From Rhizobium sp. (GTDB lineage Bacteria > Pseudomonadota > Alphaproteobacteria > Rhizobiales > Rhizobiaceae), in NCBI GenBank assembly GCA_003501385.1, contig DNPN01000233.1, forward strand, positions 1 through 16,838: a stretch of DNA of 16,838 nt. The letters are read 5' to 3'. The notes under the pieces were generated by a model. The model searched no databases, was not told the origin of the DNA, and saw nothing but the letters and a program-made list of their open reading frames with translations. The position numbers were made by a program, and so were the translations under genes. Shown in pieces: positions 4,956 through 13,426 of this stretch; position 1 is the first letter of the stretch, and every line of letters starts with the position of its first letter.

Positions 4956-6249
4956 TGTTGCGCTCCCGGATGTCAGTTATGATGACGATCCGGTCACGGC
5001 TTGGGCTGTGGATGTGGTGCGCGGTGAAGTGGTTGCCGGTCCGCATGTGCGCAACGCCTGCCTTCGGCATCTGCTGGATCTGCGCGATGGCCCAGCAAGG
5101 GGTCTGGTCTGGGATCTGGAAACATCAAACAAGCGCATCAAGTGGTTTGGCGACAAGCTGCGGTTAAACGGTGGGCAGTTTGAAGGGCGGCGGTTTACGC
5201 TGCATCCCAGCCAAGCCTTTCGCGTTGGGTCGCTGTTTGGCTGGAAATGGCTCGATACCGGGCTTCGCCGCTTTCGTCGGTTTTATGATGAGGAAGGCAA
5301 GGGCAACGGCAAATCGCCGCTGCTGGCTGGCATTGGCATTTGCATGATGGTGGCCGATGGTGAGCCGCGTGCCGAGATTTATGCCGCAGCTGCCAAGAAA
5401 GATCAGGCGCAAGTGCTGTTTCGTGATGCGGTGGCCATGCGCGACCAATCGCCGGAACTGACACGGCGGATTATACCATCCGGCGTAAACCCGGTCTGGC
5501 AGCTGACCTATATCAGCAAGGGCGGCGACAAGCGGTTCTTTAAGCCAATCTCGGCAGATAAGGCGCAATCTGGGCCGCGTCCGTCTTGCGCCTTGTGTGA
5601 TGAGGTTCACGAACATCCCAACCGGGATGTGATCGAAATGCTGGAACGCGGTTTTAAATTCCGCAAACAGCCGCTTTTGGTCATGGCCACCAACTCCGGC
5701 TCTGATCGCACATCAATCTGCTGGGAAGAGCATCAACACGCGGTCGAGGTGGCGGCGGGCATCAAGCACGATGACACCACCTTTGCCTTTGTCTGCTCAT
5801 TGGATGAGGGTGACGATTGGGAAAATGACCCCTCTTGCTGGGTGAAGGCAAACCCGCTGCTCGATGTCACCGTGACCTCGGAATATTTGCAGGGCGTGGT
5901 TGAACAGGCCCGGTTGATGCCGGGCAAGCGCAACAGCATTGCACGCCTGCACTTTTGCGAATGGACGCAATCGGTCAATGCGGCCATCCGGCGTGAGGCA
6001 TGGATGGCCTGCCAAGCGACGGTTGATCTGGATGAGCTGGTGGAGAAGGGCTATCCCTGCTTTGGCGGGCTGGACCTGTCGAAAACGCGGGATTTTACCG
6101 CGCTGACACTGACATGGTTGGTGGATGCCACCAAGGATTCGGAACGGCTGGTGTCAAAAACATGGTTCTGGACGCCTGCCGATATCCGGGCGGCGCTTGC
6201 CAGCCGCACACTGGATTGGCCAGATTGGCAAATGCCGGGCCTTGATTGA
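4939..6249 (+). CDS. Phage terminase large subunit, C-terminally truncated
   Basis: Counting from the ATG at 4939: Walker A GKGNGKS at residues 120-126, Walker B ending in CALCDE (catalytic Glu at 222), motif III LLVMATNSGSDRTS at about 246-259, and the first nuclease aspartate in GGLDLSKTRD (Asp379). The family normally continues for roughly another 100-150 residues past FWTPAD with the remaining acidic residues of the RNase H-like nuclease. Here recognisable text stops at FWTPAD (to 6183), and 21 unrelated residues precede TGA. ATPase activity may survive, but DNA cleavage and packaging almost certainly do not. A TTG at 4924 is an alternative start; ATG 4939 or 4942 is preferred. Confidence 0.85.
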   Translation: MMDSIDVALPDVSYDDDPVTAWAVDVVRGEVVAGPHVRNACLRHLLDLRDGPARGLVWDLETSNKRIKWFGDKLRLNGGQFEGRRFTLHPSQAFRVGSLFGWKWLDTGLRRFRRFYDEEGKGNGKSPLLAGIGICMMVADGEPRAEIYAAAAKKDQAQVLFRDAVAMRDQSPELTRRIIPSGVNPVWQLTYISKGGDKRFFKPISADKAQSGPRPSCALCDEVHEHPNRDVIEMLERGFKFRKQPLLVMATNSGSDRTSICWEEHQHAVEVAAGIKHDDTTFAFVCSLDEGDDWENDPSCWVKANPLLDVTVTSEYLQGVVEQARLMPGKRNSIARLHFCEWTQSVNAAIRREAWMACQATVDLDELVEKGYPCFGGLDLSKTRDFTALTLTWLVDATKDSERLVSKTWFWTPADIRAALASRTLDWPDWQMPGLD

Positions 6250-6250
6250 T
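6184..6250 (+). other. Deletion junction between large terminase and tail-tip gene
   Basis: Recognisable terminase text ends at 6183 in one frame; recognisable tail-tip text begins at about 6233 (CRALIDGPNG) in another. The bases between include a tandem near-repeat GATTGGCCA/GATTGGCAA (6214-6231). The terminase-frame words LDWPDWQ could already belong to the tail-tip gene, which would require an extra small indel near 6230. All head, connector and most tail genes expected between are absent. Confidence 0.7.
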
Positions 6251-8128
6251 GGCCCGAACGGGCAGGAGGCCACTTATCGCTCTGGCGCGGAGGTTGGCGT
6301 CAATGCCGCCATTCAGGATGCGGTCAACGCCATCCTGACCGCCTGCCAAGGGCGGCTCTCAGAAATCGGCGGCACCTATAAGCCCTATGTCGGTGCGCCG
6401 GGAAACGCCGTCTATCAGTTTTCTGATAGCGATATTTTATCCACAGAGGGGCAGACGTTTACCCCATTTTTCGGCCTGTCCGACACCATCAACGGCATAT
6501 CGGCGTCCTATCCGTCGATTGACGATGCGTGGTCAATGACAGAGGCACCGCCCGTTTATGATAGCGGTTTTGAGGTTGAGGACGGCAATCGTCGTCTGCT
6601 GTCCGATGTCAGTCTCGATTTCGTGCCGTATAAGGGCCAAGTGCAACGCCTGATGCAATCGGCGCTGAAAGAGGCACGGCGGGCGAGGCGGCATACCATC
6701 TCCATGCCGCCCGCTTTCTGGATGCTGGAACCCGGCGATGTCGTGGCGTGGGCAAGTGCCCGCAACGGCTATGATGCCAAGCTGTTTCGGGTGGATGGCG
6801 TCCTTGATCAGCCCAACCTTGATGTGGTGCTCGATCTCACTGAGGTTGATCCAACCGATTATGACTGGAATCAGTCCACCGATTACCGCGTGCCGGTCTC
6901 TGGCAGCATTGCAACAGAGCGGCCACCGGCGCAACCAATGTATGGTTGGCAGGCGGTGCCAGCCACGATTTACGATGACGCAGGCCGGGCGCGGCGTCCA
7001 TCCATCAAGGTCAGCTGTGATGCGGGGCAAGATGATGTGCAAGCCGTCTGGGTGCAGGTTCGGCTCAAGTCCAGCCAATCGGTAGTTTTTGACAGCAACG
7101 CCACCGCCTATGCCGCACCATTCGAGTGGATCCTGAACGGTGTTTTTCTGTCAGCAACCACCTATCAGGTGCGGGGCAAGTTCGTGCCATATTCGGCCCG
7201 TGCCACAGACTGGTCGGACTGGATAGATGTCACCACGCCGGATGTCCGGTTTTTGGCAGGCGCAGATTATGATCCGTATGAGGGCGTCATCGGCCTTGAT
7301 GATCTTGATGAAGATCTGGCAGATCTTCAGGATTGGCTCGGCTCTGGCCTGCGCGATGTGCAAACCACGATTGCCGAGCTGGATGCGCGCATTGCTGATC
7401 TCGATCTCGGTGGCGCTGTTGTGCGTGACCAAATGCGCCAACAGATCAAGGCAACCGCCGATGATGTGACGGCACAATGGACGTTGCAGGCGGATGCGCT
7501 GGCAAGCGCTGATACGGCCATCGCCAACCGGGTGGAAACACTCACAGCCAGCTTTGCCACTCAGACGGCAACGTTTACCTCGCAGATCAGCAGCTTGGCG
7601 GCTGCTGATACGGCGCTATCCAGCCGGGTCGATACGCTTACCGCCACACTGACGGATACGCAAACAGGCTTGCAGGCAACTGCAAATGCTGTGTCCAGCC
7701 TTTCGACCACAGTCACCAATGTTGATGGCAAGGTTACGGCGGTTGCCACCGCACTGACTTCACTGTCAGCAGCATCATCCAGTGGGGACGTCAACAGTGC
7801 CAACTTCCAGATGGCGGTGATGACAGGGCCAAGTGGCTATTCCCGGATCGGGGCGCAAGCCCGGCAGGGCGGCGCAGGCAACTGGCGAAGTGCGGCTTGG
7901 TATCTGGATGTTCCCAACGACGCCAGCTTGCCAACCCGGTTTCTGGTCGAAGCAGGCCAGTTCATCGTGGTGGCTGGCGGCAATCTCAACAACCCGTTTG
8001 TCGTGGACGGCACGGCGGTGCGCATGAACGTTGCCAACATTGGCACGGTCACGGCGGGCGTCATGCAAAGCTCAAACGGAAAAATGGTCATCAACCTGAC
8101 AGCCGGAACAATTGTGATCTCCTCATGA
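6230..8128 (+). pseudogene. C-terminal part of a tail-tip / host-specificity (J-like) protein
   Basis: This open frame of more than 600 codons lacks the N-terminal half of the protein. Its text matches the central and C-terminal parts of rhizobial phage tail-tip proteins: TYRSGAEV, a segment around TPFFGLSDTINGISASYP, the stretch RRLLSDVSLDFVPYKGQVQR, EARRARRHT and LEPGDVVAW. Then come Fn3-like strands, a heptad-rich region with two copies of ADTA-(I/L)-x-x-RV-x-TLTA (about 7500-7660), and a C-terminal VNSANFQMAVMTG...GTIVIS module like the DUF1983 end of J proteins. The frame is open from 6125, but the residues before about 6230 read terminase DNA out of frame and no ribosome-binding site is evident. 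It may be translated poorly or not at all. The intact protein would sit at the tail tip and contact the host. Confidence 0.85.
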
Positions 8129-9636
8129 CCAAAACCCTGATCGGCCTGGACTACACCGGCACGGCCTGCGTTAAAATCACCAAAGGCTCATATGATCCGG
8201 TGACAACGCCAGACGGCGATATTTCCAAATTCCTGTATTCATCAAAATGGGCGGCGGATTGCAAGATTGCCGCCCTGTTTCGGGGCTTGCCGCAAGGGGG
8301 TGGTTATTATCCATCGTCGGGCAATTGGACTTACTATGTCTCATATGGCCATCCGCCACCAAGCGGGAATACCACGATTGAGTTCAACATCATCCAGAAG
8401 AGCCACTTTCCAGATCTGCTGTATGACTATCCTCTCCATATTGTAAAATCCTATGATGCCAATGGCTACGATATAACCACCCGTGTTTGGGAGGCAGGAC
8501 TTGGGAGCAGTTACTCCACCACGTATTTGTGGCAGGCCGGGATTGTCTCGCCTAATAATGTGGGTTGGGTTAATCCCGGCTCCACCTTTGGCGTATTGGC
8601 GGCGTCTGGCTCATGGACCACTGTTACAGCTACGCAATCAGCCGTAGCGTCAGCAACTGATCTTACTGGGTCATCCCAGATCACGCTGGCCGTGTTTAAC
8701 CTGCCGGGCGATGATGCTGCAATCCAGAACGGTGATGAGCGAGCAACAGTCGCCGGGCAGCCGCAAATCTTGATCAACTCCAGCACGCTCAAGGTGAGCA
8801 AGCCGGGCTTTGATGTCACTACCGCAACAGGCACTCAAATTGCCTTTGACAGTGCAAATACACCCAGCAAAATCATCGCTGCGAACGATATCGCGGTGCC
8901 AAGTGGCACAAGCTATTATGAGGCCGGTCTAAATCTCAGTCTCGAAACTCTGGTTGACTGCCATTTTTACGATAGCGGCGTGATCTATTATCCAAGATCG
9001 ATTGCGAAAGGCGCAATACCCGTTGTTTATCGCAAAAATGGCACACGGATTGAATTCGTCAATTCCGGCAATCCGTGCCGCGCGCGCTTCATGGTCTATG
9101 CCTCTGGCAAGACGGACCAAACGAGCGGCACAAATGATGTGCTGCGGCAATTTACCGATGGCAGCGGCAACAATGTTGTGCAGTTCCTGAGGCCGGGGGC
9201 AAGTGCTAATCCATCGTTTGCCGATATCGTCATTGATAGCCGCTGGCCTGTCGTAAAGATCGTCAAACAGGGCTATTTTTCCGTTTCGGATGGCCCGGCT
9301 GAAACCAACATATCCTATGACGCCAACGGCATGTTTGTGTTTCTGCGATGGTGTACCGTCCATTCGGGCGGCGGCACGGGCAGTGGTGTGAACCGATGGG
9401 CTTGGAGCAAGTTTGTCAGGCCACCAGAGTTTACGCTGTGGGCGGTTGATAACGGGGCCGTCAACGTTGGCGGCAACACCACAATAGCGCGATACGACAA
9501 CACATCTGCGACGTTTTACAGCTATCGCGGTATGCCGAAATACCAGCGTTACACCAGCTCGACGCCAACAACCGTTTACGACAGCGCGCCCATCATTGGC
9601 ATCCGCTACTACGTCTTTGGCGTGGCGATCCCCTAA
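8125..9636 (+). CDS. Putative phage tail/receptor-region protein with internal repeats
   Basis: This 503-residue protein lies directly downstream of the J-like gene, with an ATGA overlap at 8125-8128. It is Gly/Ser/Thr/Tyr-rich and beta-rich, as in tail appendage proteins. A motif of about 30 residues recurs: near residues 16-40 (VKITKGSYDPVTTPDG...FLYSSKW), 222-250 (LKVSKPGFDVTTATG...FDSANTPSKI) and 377-405 (VKIVKQGYFSVSDG). I cannot assign a named domain. The context suggests a distal tail or tail-tip accessory protein exposed to the host surface. There is no strong ribosome-binding site, so translation is probably coupled to the upstream frame and could suffer from the loss of the J start. 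Confidence 0.75.
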   Translation: MTKTLIGLDYTGTACVKITKGSYDPVTTPDGDISKFLYSSKWAADCKIAALFRGLPQGGGYYPSSGNWTYYVSYGHPPPSGNTTIEFNIIQKSHFPDLLYDYPLHIVKSYDANGYDITTRVWEAGLGSSYSTTYLWQAGIVSPNNVGWVNPGSTFGVLAASGSWTTVTATQSAVASATDLTGSSQITLAVFNLPGDDAAIQNGDERATVAGQPQILINSSTLKVSKPGFDVTTATGTQIAFDSANTPSKIIAANDIAVPSGTSYYEAGLNLSLETLVDCHFYDSGVIYYPRSIAKGAIPVVYRKNGTRIEFVNSGNPCRARFMVYASGKTDQTSGTNDVLRQFTDGSGNNVVQFLRPGASANPSFADIVIDSRWPVVKIVKQGYFSVSDGPAETNISYDANGMFVFLRWCTVHSGGGTGSGVNRWAWSKFVRPPEFTLWAVDNGAVNVGGNTTIARYDNTSATFYSYRGMPKYQRYTSSTPTTVYDSAPIIGIRYYVFGVAIP

Positions 9637-9666
9637 CCCCATCCCCCTCATTGAGAGATTGCATCC

Positions 9667-9849
9667 ATGAGCATCAACCCTGATGTTGCGTACAGCGAGC
9701 TGTGCGCTGAGAACAAGTATTTGAAGGGCCGCAATCTGGCGCTGGCGCAAGCGCTGTTTGAAGTCACTGGAGCGCGCGACCAACTGCGCTCTGAGCTGGA
9801 CGCGGCAACCAAGGCAAAGCAGGAGGCTGATGATGGCGCTGCAAAGTGA
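9667..9849 (+). CDS. Small coiled-coil protein
   Basis: This 60-residue product is helical, charged and rich in heptad-like spacing (YSELCAENKYLKGRNLALAQ, RDQLRSELDAATKAKQE). GAGAG precedes the ATG at a suitable distance. It lies between the tail protein and the fibre gene, and its last 17 bases overlap the start of the fibre gene. Its AGGAGG (9821-9826) serves as ribosome-binding site for the next gene. Function unknown; a tail-fibre accessory role is possible from position only. Confidence 0.6.
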   Translation: MSINPDVAYSELCAENKYLKGRNLALAQALFEVTGARDQLRSELDAATKAKQEADDGAAK

Positions 9850-11194
9850 CTATTCCGCTGGCACCGTAAACATTGCCGCCAATGGCACTGCGGTCACCGG
9901 CGCTGGAACCGCGTGGCTGAAGGCGGGCTTTACGGCGGGTGACCTTCTGTTTGCCAACGGCTATATCGGTCTCGTCGCCTCGGTGGAGAGTGATACGGCG
10001 CTGACGCTGGATCAACCATGGCGCGGTGGCGCTTTGAGCGCTGGGGCCTATCGGCTGCGCTATCAGGGTGATGGATCGCGGATCTCTGCGCAAGCCCGTC
10101 AGCTGATCGAGTTGCTAGGTGGATCGGGCAATCTTGAGGCGCTGGGCAAGATTGCAGCTATTGCTGATCGGCTGGCCTATTTTACCGGCGCGGGGCAGAT
10201 GGCCGCAACCGGCCTGACTGCCTTTGCCAGATCGTTGCTGGATGATGCCGACGATGCAACTGCGCGCAAGACGTTGGGCGCGCAGGCGGCGCTTGGGTTT
10301 ACGCCTGTTCAGGCAGGCGGTCCGAAGGACAGTAGAGACGACAACAAAATCGCGATTGGATGGAGTGATGACTATTCGTTGAGACTTAAGATCGATGCAA
10401 CGGAATTTGGGTCGCATTGGCCAATCAAAGCGCGCGACAATGTCGCCAAGGTTGGCGATACGATGACCGGCCCTCTTACTGTGCAAAACACAGATGTGAA
10501 GGGCGACGCAAGATTTGTCGCAGCGGCGGCAAACGGTACCAAGTCTCGGGCTGAGTTCGGCCAGCGGTCGAATGGAGATGGTTATGTTTGGGCGTGGGGA
10601 TATCAATGGACGTTTGCGACGGATGGCAGTTTTTACTCACCTAACTTAATCTCTTCCGGACTAGACATTCGCGCACACCGCCATCTCTTTGCTGGCGGCG
10701 ATATTGTTGTGGGCGAGGGGCAAGCCCAAAGCTCCGTACAGATGCGTGCTGGCGATAAAAACGGCCGCTTCATCTTCAATGATGCGAGCGGGATTGGCTT
10801 TCTCAATTTATCAAACGCTTGGGTATTCACGGCTTTCGACGATGGAAGGACGTGGTCGAAAGGTAATGTTTCTGCGGGTGCCGCGACGCTCCAGACAGAT
10901 GGCAACGTCATTGGCTCGATTTGGTCGAATTGGGGCTATCCCGACATTTACAATGCGGTTGGTGCGAGGATCGAAGCCCGTGGTGCAGCCTTTGCCGATA
11001 ACCGCGTGTCCCGGCTCAGTTATCGGCTGGTTTCGCTAGGTTATTTTGATCCCGGCGAGGGGCAGGCTCCCAGCGGCGCGGTGCTGACTGGCCTCAACAG
11101 TGATCCGTCTTCTGGTCGCGTTAACCGCACCTTATACAGGTATGTGCAGGTCTACGACCCTGTGCGTGGGTGGGTTAGCTTTGTCAACGCATAG
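9833..11194 (+). CDS. Phage tail fibre protein
   Basis: This 453-residue protein starts at ATG 9833, selected because AGGAGG (9821-9826) is six bases away; the frame stays open further upstream without a better start. The N-terminal 85 residues (SDYSAGTVNIAANGTAVTG...DTALTLDQPW) match a common phage virion-attachment domain of tail fibres. Then come a helical linker (LLDDADDATARKTLGAQAALG), the DTMTGPLTV motif typical of fibre shafts, and a long Gly/Ala/Asn/Trp-rich distal region ending YVQVYDPVRGWVSFVNA. It would bind the host receptor. The gene is uninterrupted although the rest of the virion is lost. Confidence 0.8.
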   Translation: MALQSDYSAGTVNIAANGTAVTGAGTAWLKAGFTAGDLLFANGYIGLVASVESDTALTLDQPWRGGALSAGAYRLRYQGDGSRISAQARQLIELLGGSGNLEALGKIAAIADRLAYFTGAGQMAATGLTAFARSLLDDADDATARKTLGAQAALGFTPVQAGGPKDSRDDNKIAIGWSDDYSLRLKIDATEFGSHWPIKARDNVAKVGDTMTGPLTVQNTDVKGDARFVAAAANGTKSRAEFGQRSNGDGYVWAWGYQWTFATDGSFYSPNLISSGLDIRAHRHLFAGGDIVVGEGQAQSSVQMRAGDKNGRFIFNDASGIGFLNLSNAWVFTAFDDGRTWSKGNVSAGAATLQTDGNVIGSIWSNWGYPDIYNAVGARIEARGAAFADNRVSRLSYRLVSLGYFDPGEGQAPSGAVLTGLNSDPSSGRVNRTLYRYVQVYDPVRGWVSFVNA

Positions 11195-11203
11195 GACAAC
11201 ATA

Positions 11204-11899
11204 ATGCAAATCGTTAATTTTGGAACATTCAACCCAGCGATCCGCGATTGCATACTGTTTTGGATCAATGAGGATGGTCAGGACTGGTACGAGATGCGCC
11301 GGGGCCTGACCACCTGGGGCGAGGCTGGTGAGTTCATTGATGCCGTCTATGGTGCATGGGCGTTGATTGATCCTTCGACCATGCGCGTCACCAATGTCGA
11401 GTTTGATCCCTCACGGTTGGTGCCATGCAACAAGATCGTGCTCGGCATTGATGCCGATGTGGCCGATATCCAAGTGGATATGTTGTTCACGGGCGGATCA
11501 CTGATCAATGCGGCTTTGCCAATCACCCTTGAGCAAGTGGATCGTGAGCGAGACAGACGCATTGATGCGGGCTTTGTGTTTGACGGCGTCCTGTTTCAAT
11601 CGGATGCCGGATCACGCGAAAATATTGCCGGCGCAAAGTCGGCAGCATCCGACGCCATCATGCTCGGTGCGCAAGCCAATGACTTTGGCTGGCAACGCCT
11701 GCTTGATCCAAATGCTACCAATACATTCGCTTGGATTGCCACCGATAACAGCCTGCATCCCATGGACGCACAAACCGTTGTGCGGTTTGGCTATGCGGCT
11801 ATGGCTCACAAGCAGGACATGATTTTTAAGGCCCGTAGCCTAAAGGCGATGGACACGATCCCGGCAGATTATGCCACCAATGATGCCTATTGGTCTTAA
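11204..11899 (+). CDS. DUF4376-containing tail fibre-associated protein
   Basis: This 231-residue protein has an N-terminal region with no clear assignment. The C-terminal half, from RDRRIDAGFVFDGVLFQSD through SRENIAGAKSAA to the end, fits the DUF4376 domain usual in phage proteins encoded directly after fibre genes, often as fibre caps or assembly partners. AGGA overlapping the fibre stop lies seven bases before the ATG, so the two are cotranscribed and probably cotranslated. Its TAA stop forms one arm of the inverted repeat that separates it from a convergent gene. The assembly role is inferred from family and position. Confidence 0.75.
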   Translation: MQIVNFGTFNPAIRDCILFWINEDGQDWYEMRRGLTTWGEAGEFIDAVYGAWALIDPSTMRVTNVEFDPSRLVPCNKIVLGIDADVADIQVDMLFTGGSLINAALPITLEQVDRERDRRIDAGFVFDGVLFQSDAGSRENIAGAKSAASDAIMLGAQANDFGWQRLLDPNATNTFAWIATDNSLHPMDAQTVVRFGYAAMAHKQDMIFKARSLKAMDTIPADYATNDAYWS

Positions 11900-11922
11900 G
11901 GTGCATTTAGAGCCTCACCTTA
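11897..11922. terminator. Inverted repeat between convergent genes
   Basis: TAAGGTG (11897-11903) pairs perfectly with CACCTTA (11916-11922) over a 12-base loop. The arms contain the stop codons of the two convergent genes. It could terminate transcription from both sides, although neither side has a strong T-tract. Confidence 0.4.
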
Positions 11923-12516
11923 CATGAATGTGTCCCGCCGATAAAAATTGCCGTAGATGTGCGTTGTCGATGAGTTGTCCGTTGTCTGACCGTCAAGATT
12001 GTTCTTGCTGTAAATCAAATCGATAAAATGATTGTTGCCTCCTAGGGCTAGGCCAAAGGTCACATCACGCTCCTCGATAGTCGTAGATTGCTGCGAGGCG
12101 GGCTCTGTATTCCCTTTTGCCGCCGCTTCAGCCTCGAGTGTTGATTTGTTGAAAATGACATACCAAAGCCATGGATCAAATATGGGCACCCTGCTTATCG
12201 TCACGAAGCATAGCGGAACAAAAACAATGGCGACCAGACTGCTTGACATTCGGCGAAAGCGACAGCGGCATAACGAAATGAATGCGGCAACGAGATAGGC
12301 GAGCAGCATTATCACGGTGACCAGCAACAGCAGAGGGACACCTAAAAAGCCTAGAATGGCATGCAGGGTCGTAGCGGAGTCGTCATTCCAAAAATCAAAA
12401 GCACGGCCCATTGCTGCGCAAGCGAAACCAAGGAAACCGCCAATGACAATTCGCCCCACGCGCCAAGTATCCTTGGGCCGAATTGGGGTGTTTATCTCTT
12501 CACTCTTTATCGCCAT
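11920..12516 (-). CDS. Unrecognised multi-pass membrane protein (accessory gene)
   Basis: This protein has 198 residues from the ATG at 12516; the frame is open back to a GTG at 12558 (14 more residues). Neither start has a good ribosome-binding site. It has a short cytoplasmic-type N-terminus, a hydrophobic segment at about 19-36 (GRIVIGGFLGFACAAMG), a long hydrophobic stretch at about 52-83 that may be one or two helices, another at about 92-112 (LVAIVFVPLCFVTI), and a polar C-terminal tail of some 75 residues. A basic CRCRFRR patch follows the second stretch. No family recognised. It runs against the phage genes and lies downstream of the DUF4160/DUF2442 pair, possibly in the same transcript. 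A moron role such as exclusion or defence is conceivable but unsupported by motifs. Confidence 0.6.
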   Translation of the reverse strand: MAIKSEEINTPIRPKDTWRVGRIVIGGFLGFACAAMGRAFDFWNDDSATTLHAILGFLGVPLLLLVTVIMLLAYLVAAFISLCRCRFRRMSSSLVAIVFVPLCFVTISRVPIFDPWLWYVIFNKSTLEAEAAAKGNTEPASQQSTTIEERDVTFGLALGGNNHFIDLIYSKNNLDGQTTDNSSTTHIYGNFYRRDTFM

Positions 12517-12592
12517 CTGAAAATACCCATAACCACGGCCCCAATCGTCCAGTATCACTTATCAAACAGGAGACATTTTCCTGCAAGCGCTT

Positions 12593-13081
12593 TCAAATGG
12601 CTGAGGATGCCCTTGGCCGTCCTGCTGTTCTGGGTCGGTAATGGGCGTGCATGATCAGCGGATCACGGCGGCTTGCGCAGAGAATGATCTTGATTGCATC
12701 GCTGATGTCTTGCCCGGCCTTGTAGTTTTTCCATGTGCGCAAGGATACCCCCACCAGATCGGCGGCTTCGTTGTTGGAAAGGACCAACTCGTCCTGCCAT
12801 TTGGCGAGGTCTTCACCGGTGTAGCTGCGTTGGTCTTCAGCAATCTGTGAGAGGTGATAGGCATCAATCGCCAGATCGTCACCGGCCCATTCAATTGTTG
12901 CGCCAAAATCCTCAACCGTTGCCGTCTGCCAGATCGCCTCGGATTTGAGCGGGGCCAGAAGGTCGCCACCTGTCGCAATCCAGCCAATCAGATTGACGCT
13001 GGAGCGGGTGCCGTTCTGCCATTCAATATTCAGCATCGTGCCTGCTTGGGGCGTCACTGCTTTAATGCGGGGCATATCCAT
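12593..13081 (-). CDS. DUF2442 protein with C-terminal helix-turn-helix
   Basis: This 162-residue protein starts at ATG 13081 because AAGGAG lies six bases upstream; the frame extends further but without a signal. Residues about 1-85 have the DUF2442 pattern (AVTPQAGTMLNIEWQNGTRSSVNL, then ...DFGATIEWAGDDLAIDA). Residues about 112-140 (LSNNEAADLVGVSLRTWKNYKAG) look like an XRE-type helix-turn-helix, with a basic tail to the C-terminus. Paired with the upstream DUF4160 gene 11 bases away, it fits a proposed toxin-antitoxin-like arrangement in which the DNA-binding partner would autoregulate. Which protein, if any, is toxic cannot be told from the sequence. Confidence 0.75.
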   Translation of the reverse strand: MDMPRIKAVTPQAGTMLNIEWQNGTRSSVNLIGWIATGGDLLAPLKSEAIWQTATVEDFGATIEWAGDDLAIDAYHLSQIAEDQRSYTGEDLAKWQDELVLSNNEAADLVGVSLRTWKNYKAGQDISDAIKIILCASRRDPLIMHAHYRPRTAGRPRASSAI

Positions 13082-13092
13082 GGTGCTCTCCT

Positions 13093-13335
13093 TCAGGCGA
13101 TTGGAAAACGAGGGTTGGTACGGTTCCATTCTGCGGCAATCAAATTGCGATTTTTGGCTGCCCATTCAAGGGCGGCTTCCTCTGCTTTGCGGGGCAATTT
13201 GCCTTTGAGAATTTCCAGCGTGGCAATGTCCACCAATGCATCGGCATCCGGCGTGATGATGTGAAAATGCGGCGGCAAATGGTCGTTCGCGTAGACCCGG
13301 ATGATGATGTTTCCGATTTGAACCAGTTTGCCCAT
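13093..13335 (-). CDS. DUF4160 protein
   Basis: This 80-residue protein matches the DUF4160 signature: an N-terminal IIIRVYANDHLPPHFHI strand-turn (the HxPPHFH motif), a short acidic segment (DADALVDIATLEILKGKLP), and a helix with conserved NR (AAKNRNLIAAEWNR). AGGGG lies just upstream of the ATG at 13335; the frame stays open further up but without conserved text. It is the first gene of a leftward unit with the DUF2442-HTH gene. The family is small, widespread and of unknown biochemistry, and is commonly next to DUF2442, which supports treating the two as one module. Confidence 0.8.
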   Translation of the reverse strand: MGKLVQIGNIIIRVYANDHLPPHFHIITPDADALVDIATLEILKGKLPRKAEEAALEWAAKNRNLIAAEWNRTNPRFPIA

Positions 13336-13426
13336 GTGCCCCTCACTGTCGTGAGAAATACATAGGGCATTTCCGACACCATGTAAATAACGTGGTGCAT
13401 ATTTTACACCATAATAGGAGAAGACA
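13336..13426. promoter_or_regulatory. Divergent intergenic region with CACCA/TGGTG operator-like repeats
   Basis: This is the spacer between the leftward DUF4160/DUF2442 unit and the rightward endolysin. Three half-sites alternate in orientation: CACCA 13377-13381, TGGTG 13393-13397, CACCA 13407-13411, within a direct repeat ACACCAT (13376-13382 and 13406-13412). They overlap possible AT-rich -10 boxes on the minus strand (TAAAAT near 13399-13405). They fit an operator for the HTH protein of the pair. CTCAC/GTGAG in the leader can form a small hairpin. GGAG before 13427 is the ribosome-binding site of the endolysin. Confidence 0.45.

Noticed and set aside
6125..6230. N-terminus of the tail-tip frame from the ATG at 6125
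   Set aside because: These codons read terminase DNA out of frame and give Arg/Gly-rich text without similarity; no ribosome-binding site precedes the ATG.
7500..7660. Repeat array or CRISPR-like structure
   Set aside because: The repeat is two imperfect coding copies of a heptad-rich tail motif, not regularly spaced identical repeats.
8929..9783. Minus-strand frame of 284 codons
   Set aside because: It lies opposite the tail protein gene, has low-complexity composition and no ribosome-binding site, and shows no recognisable domain.
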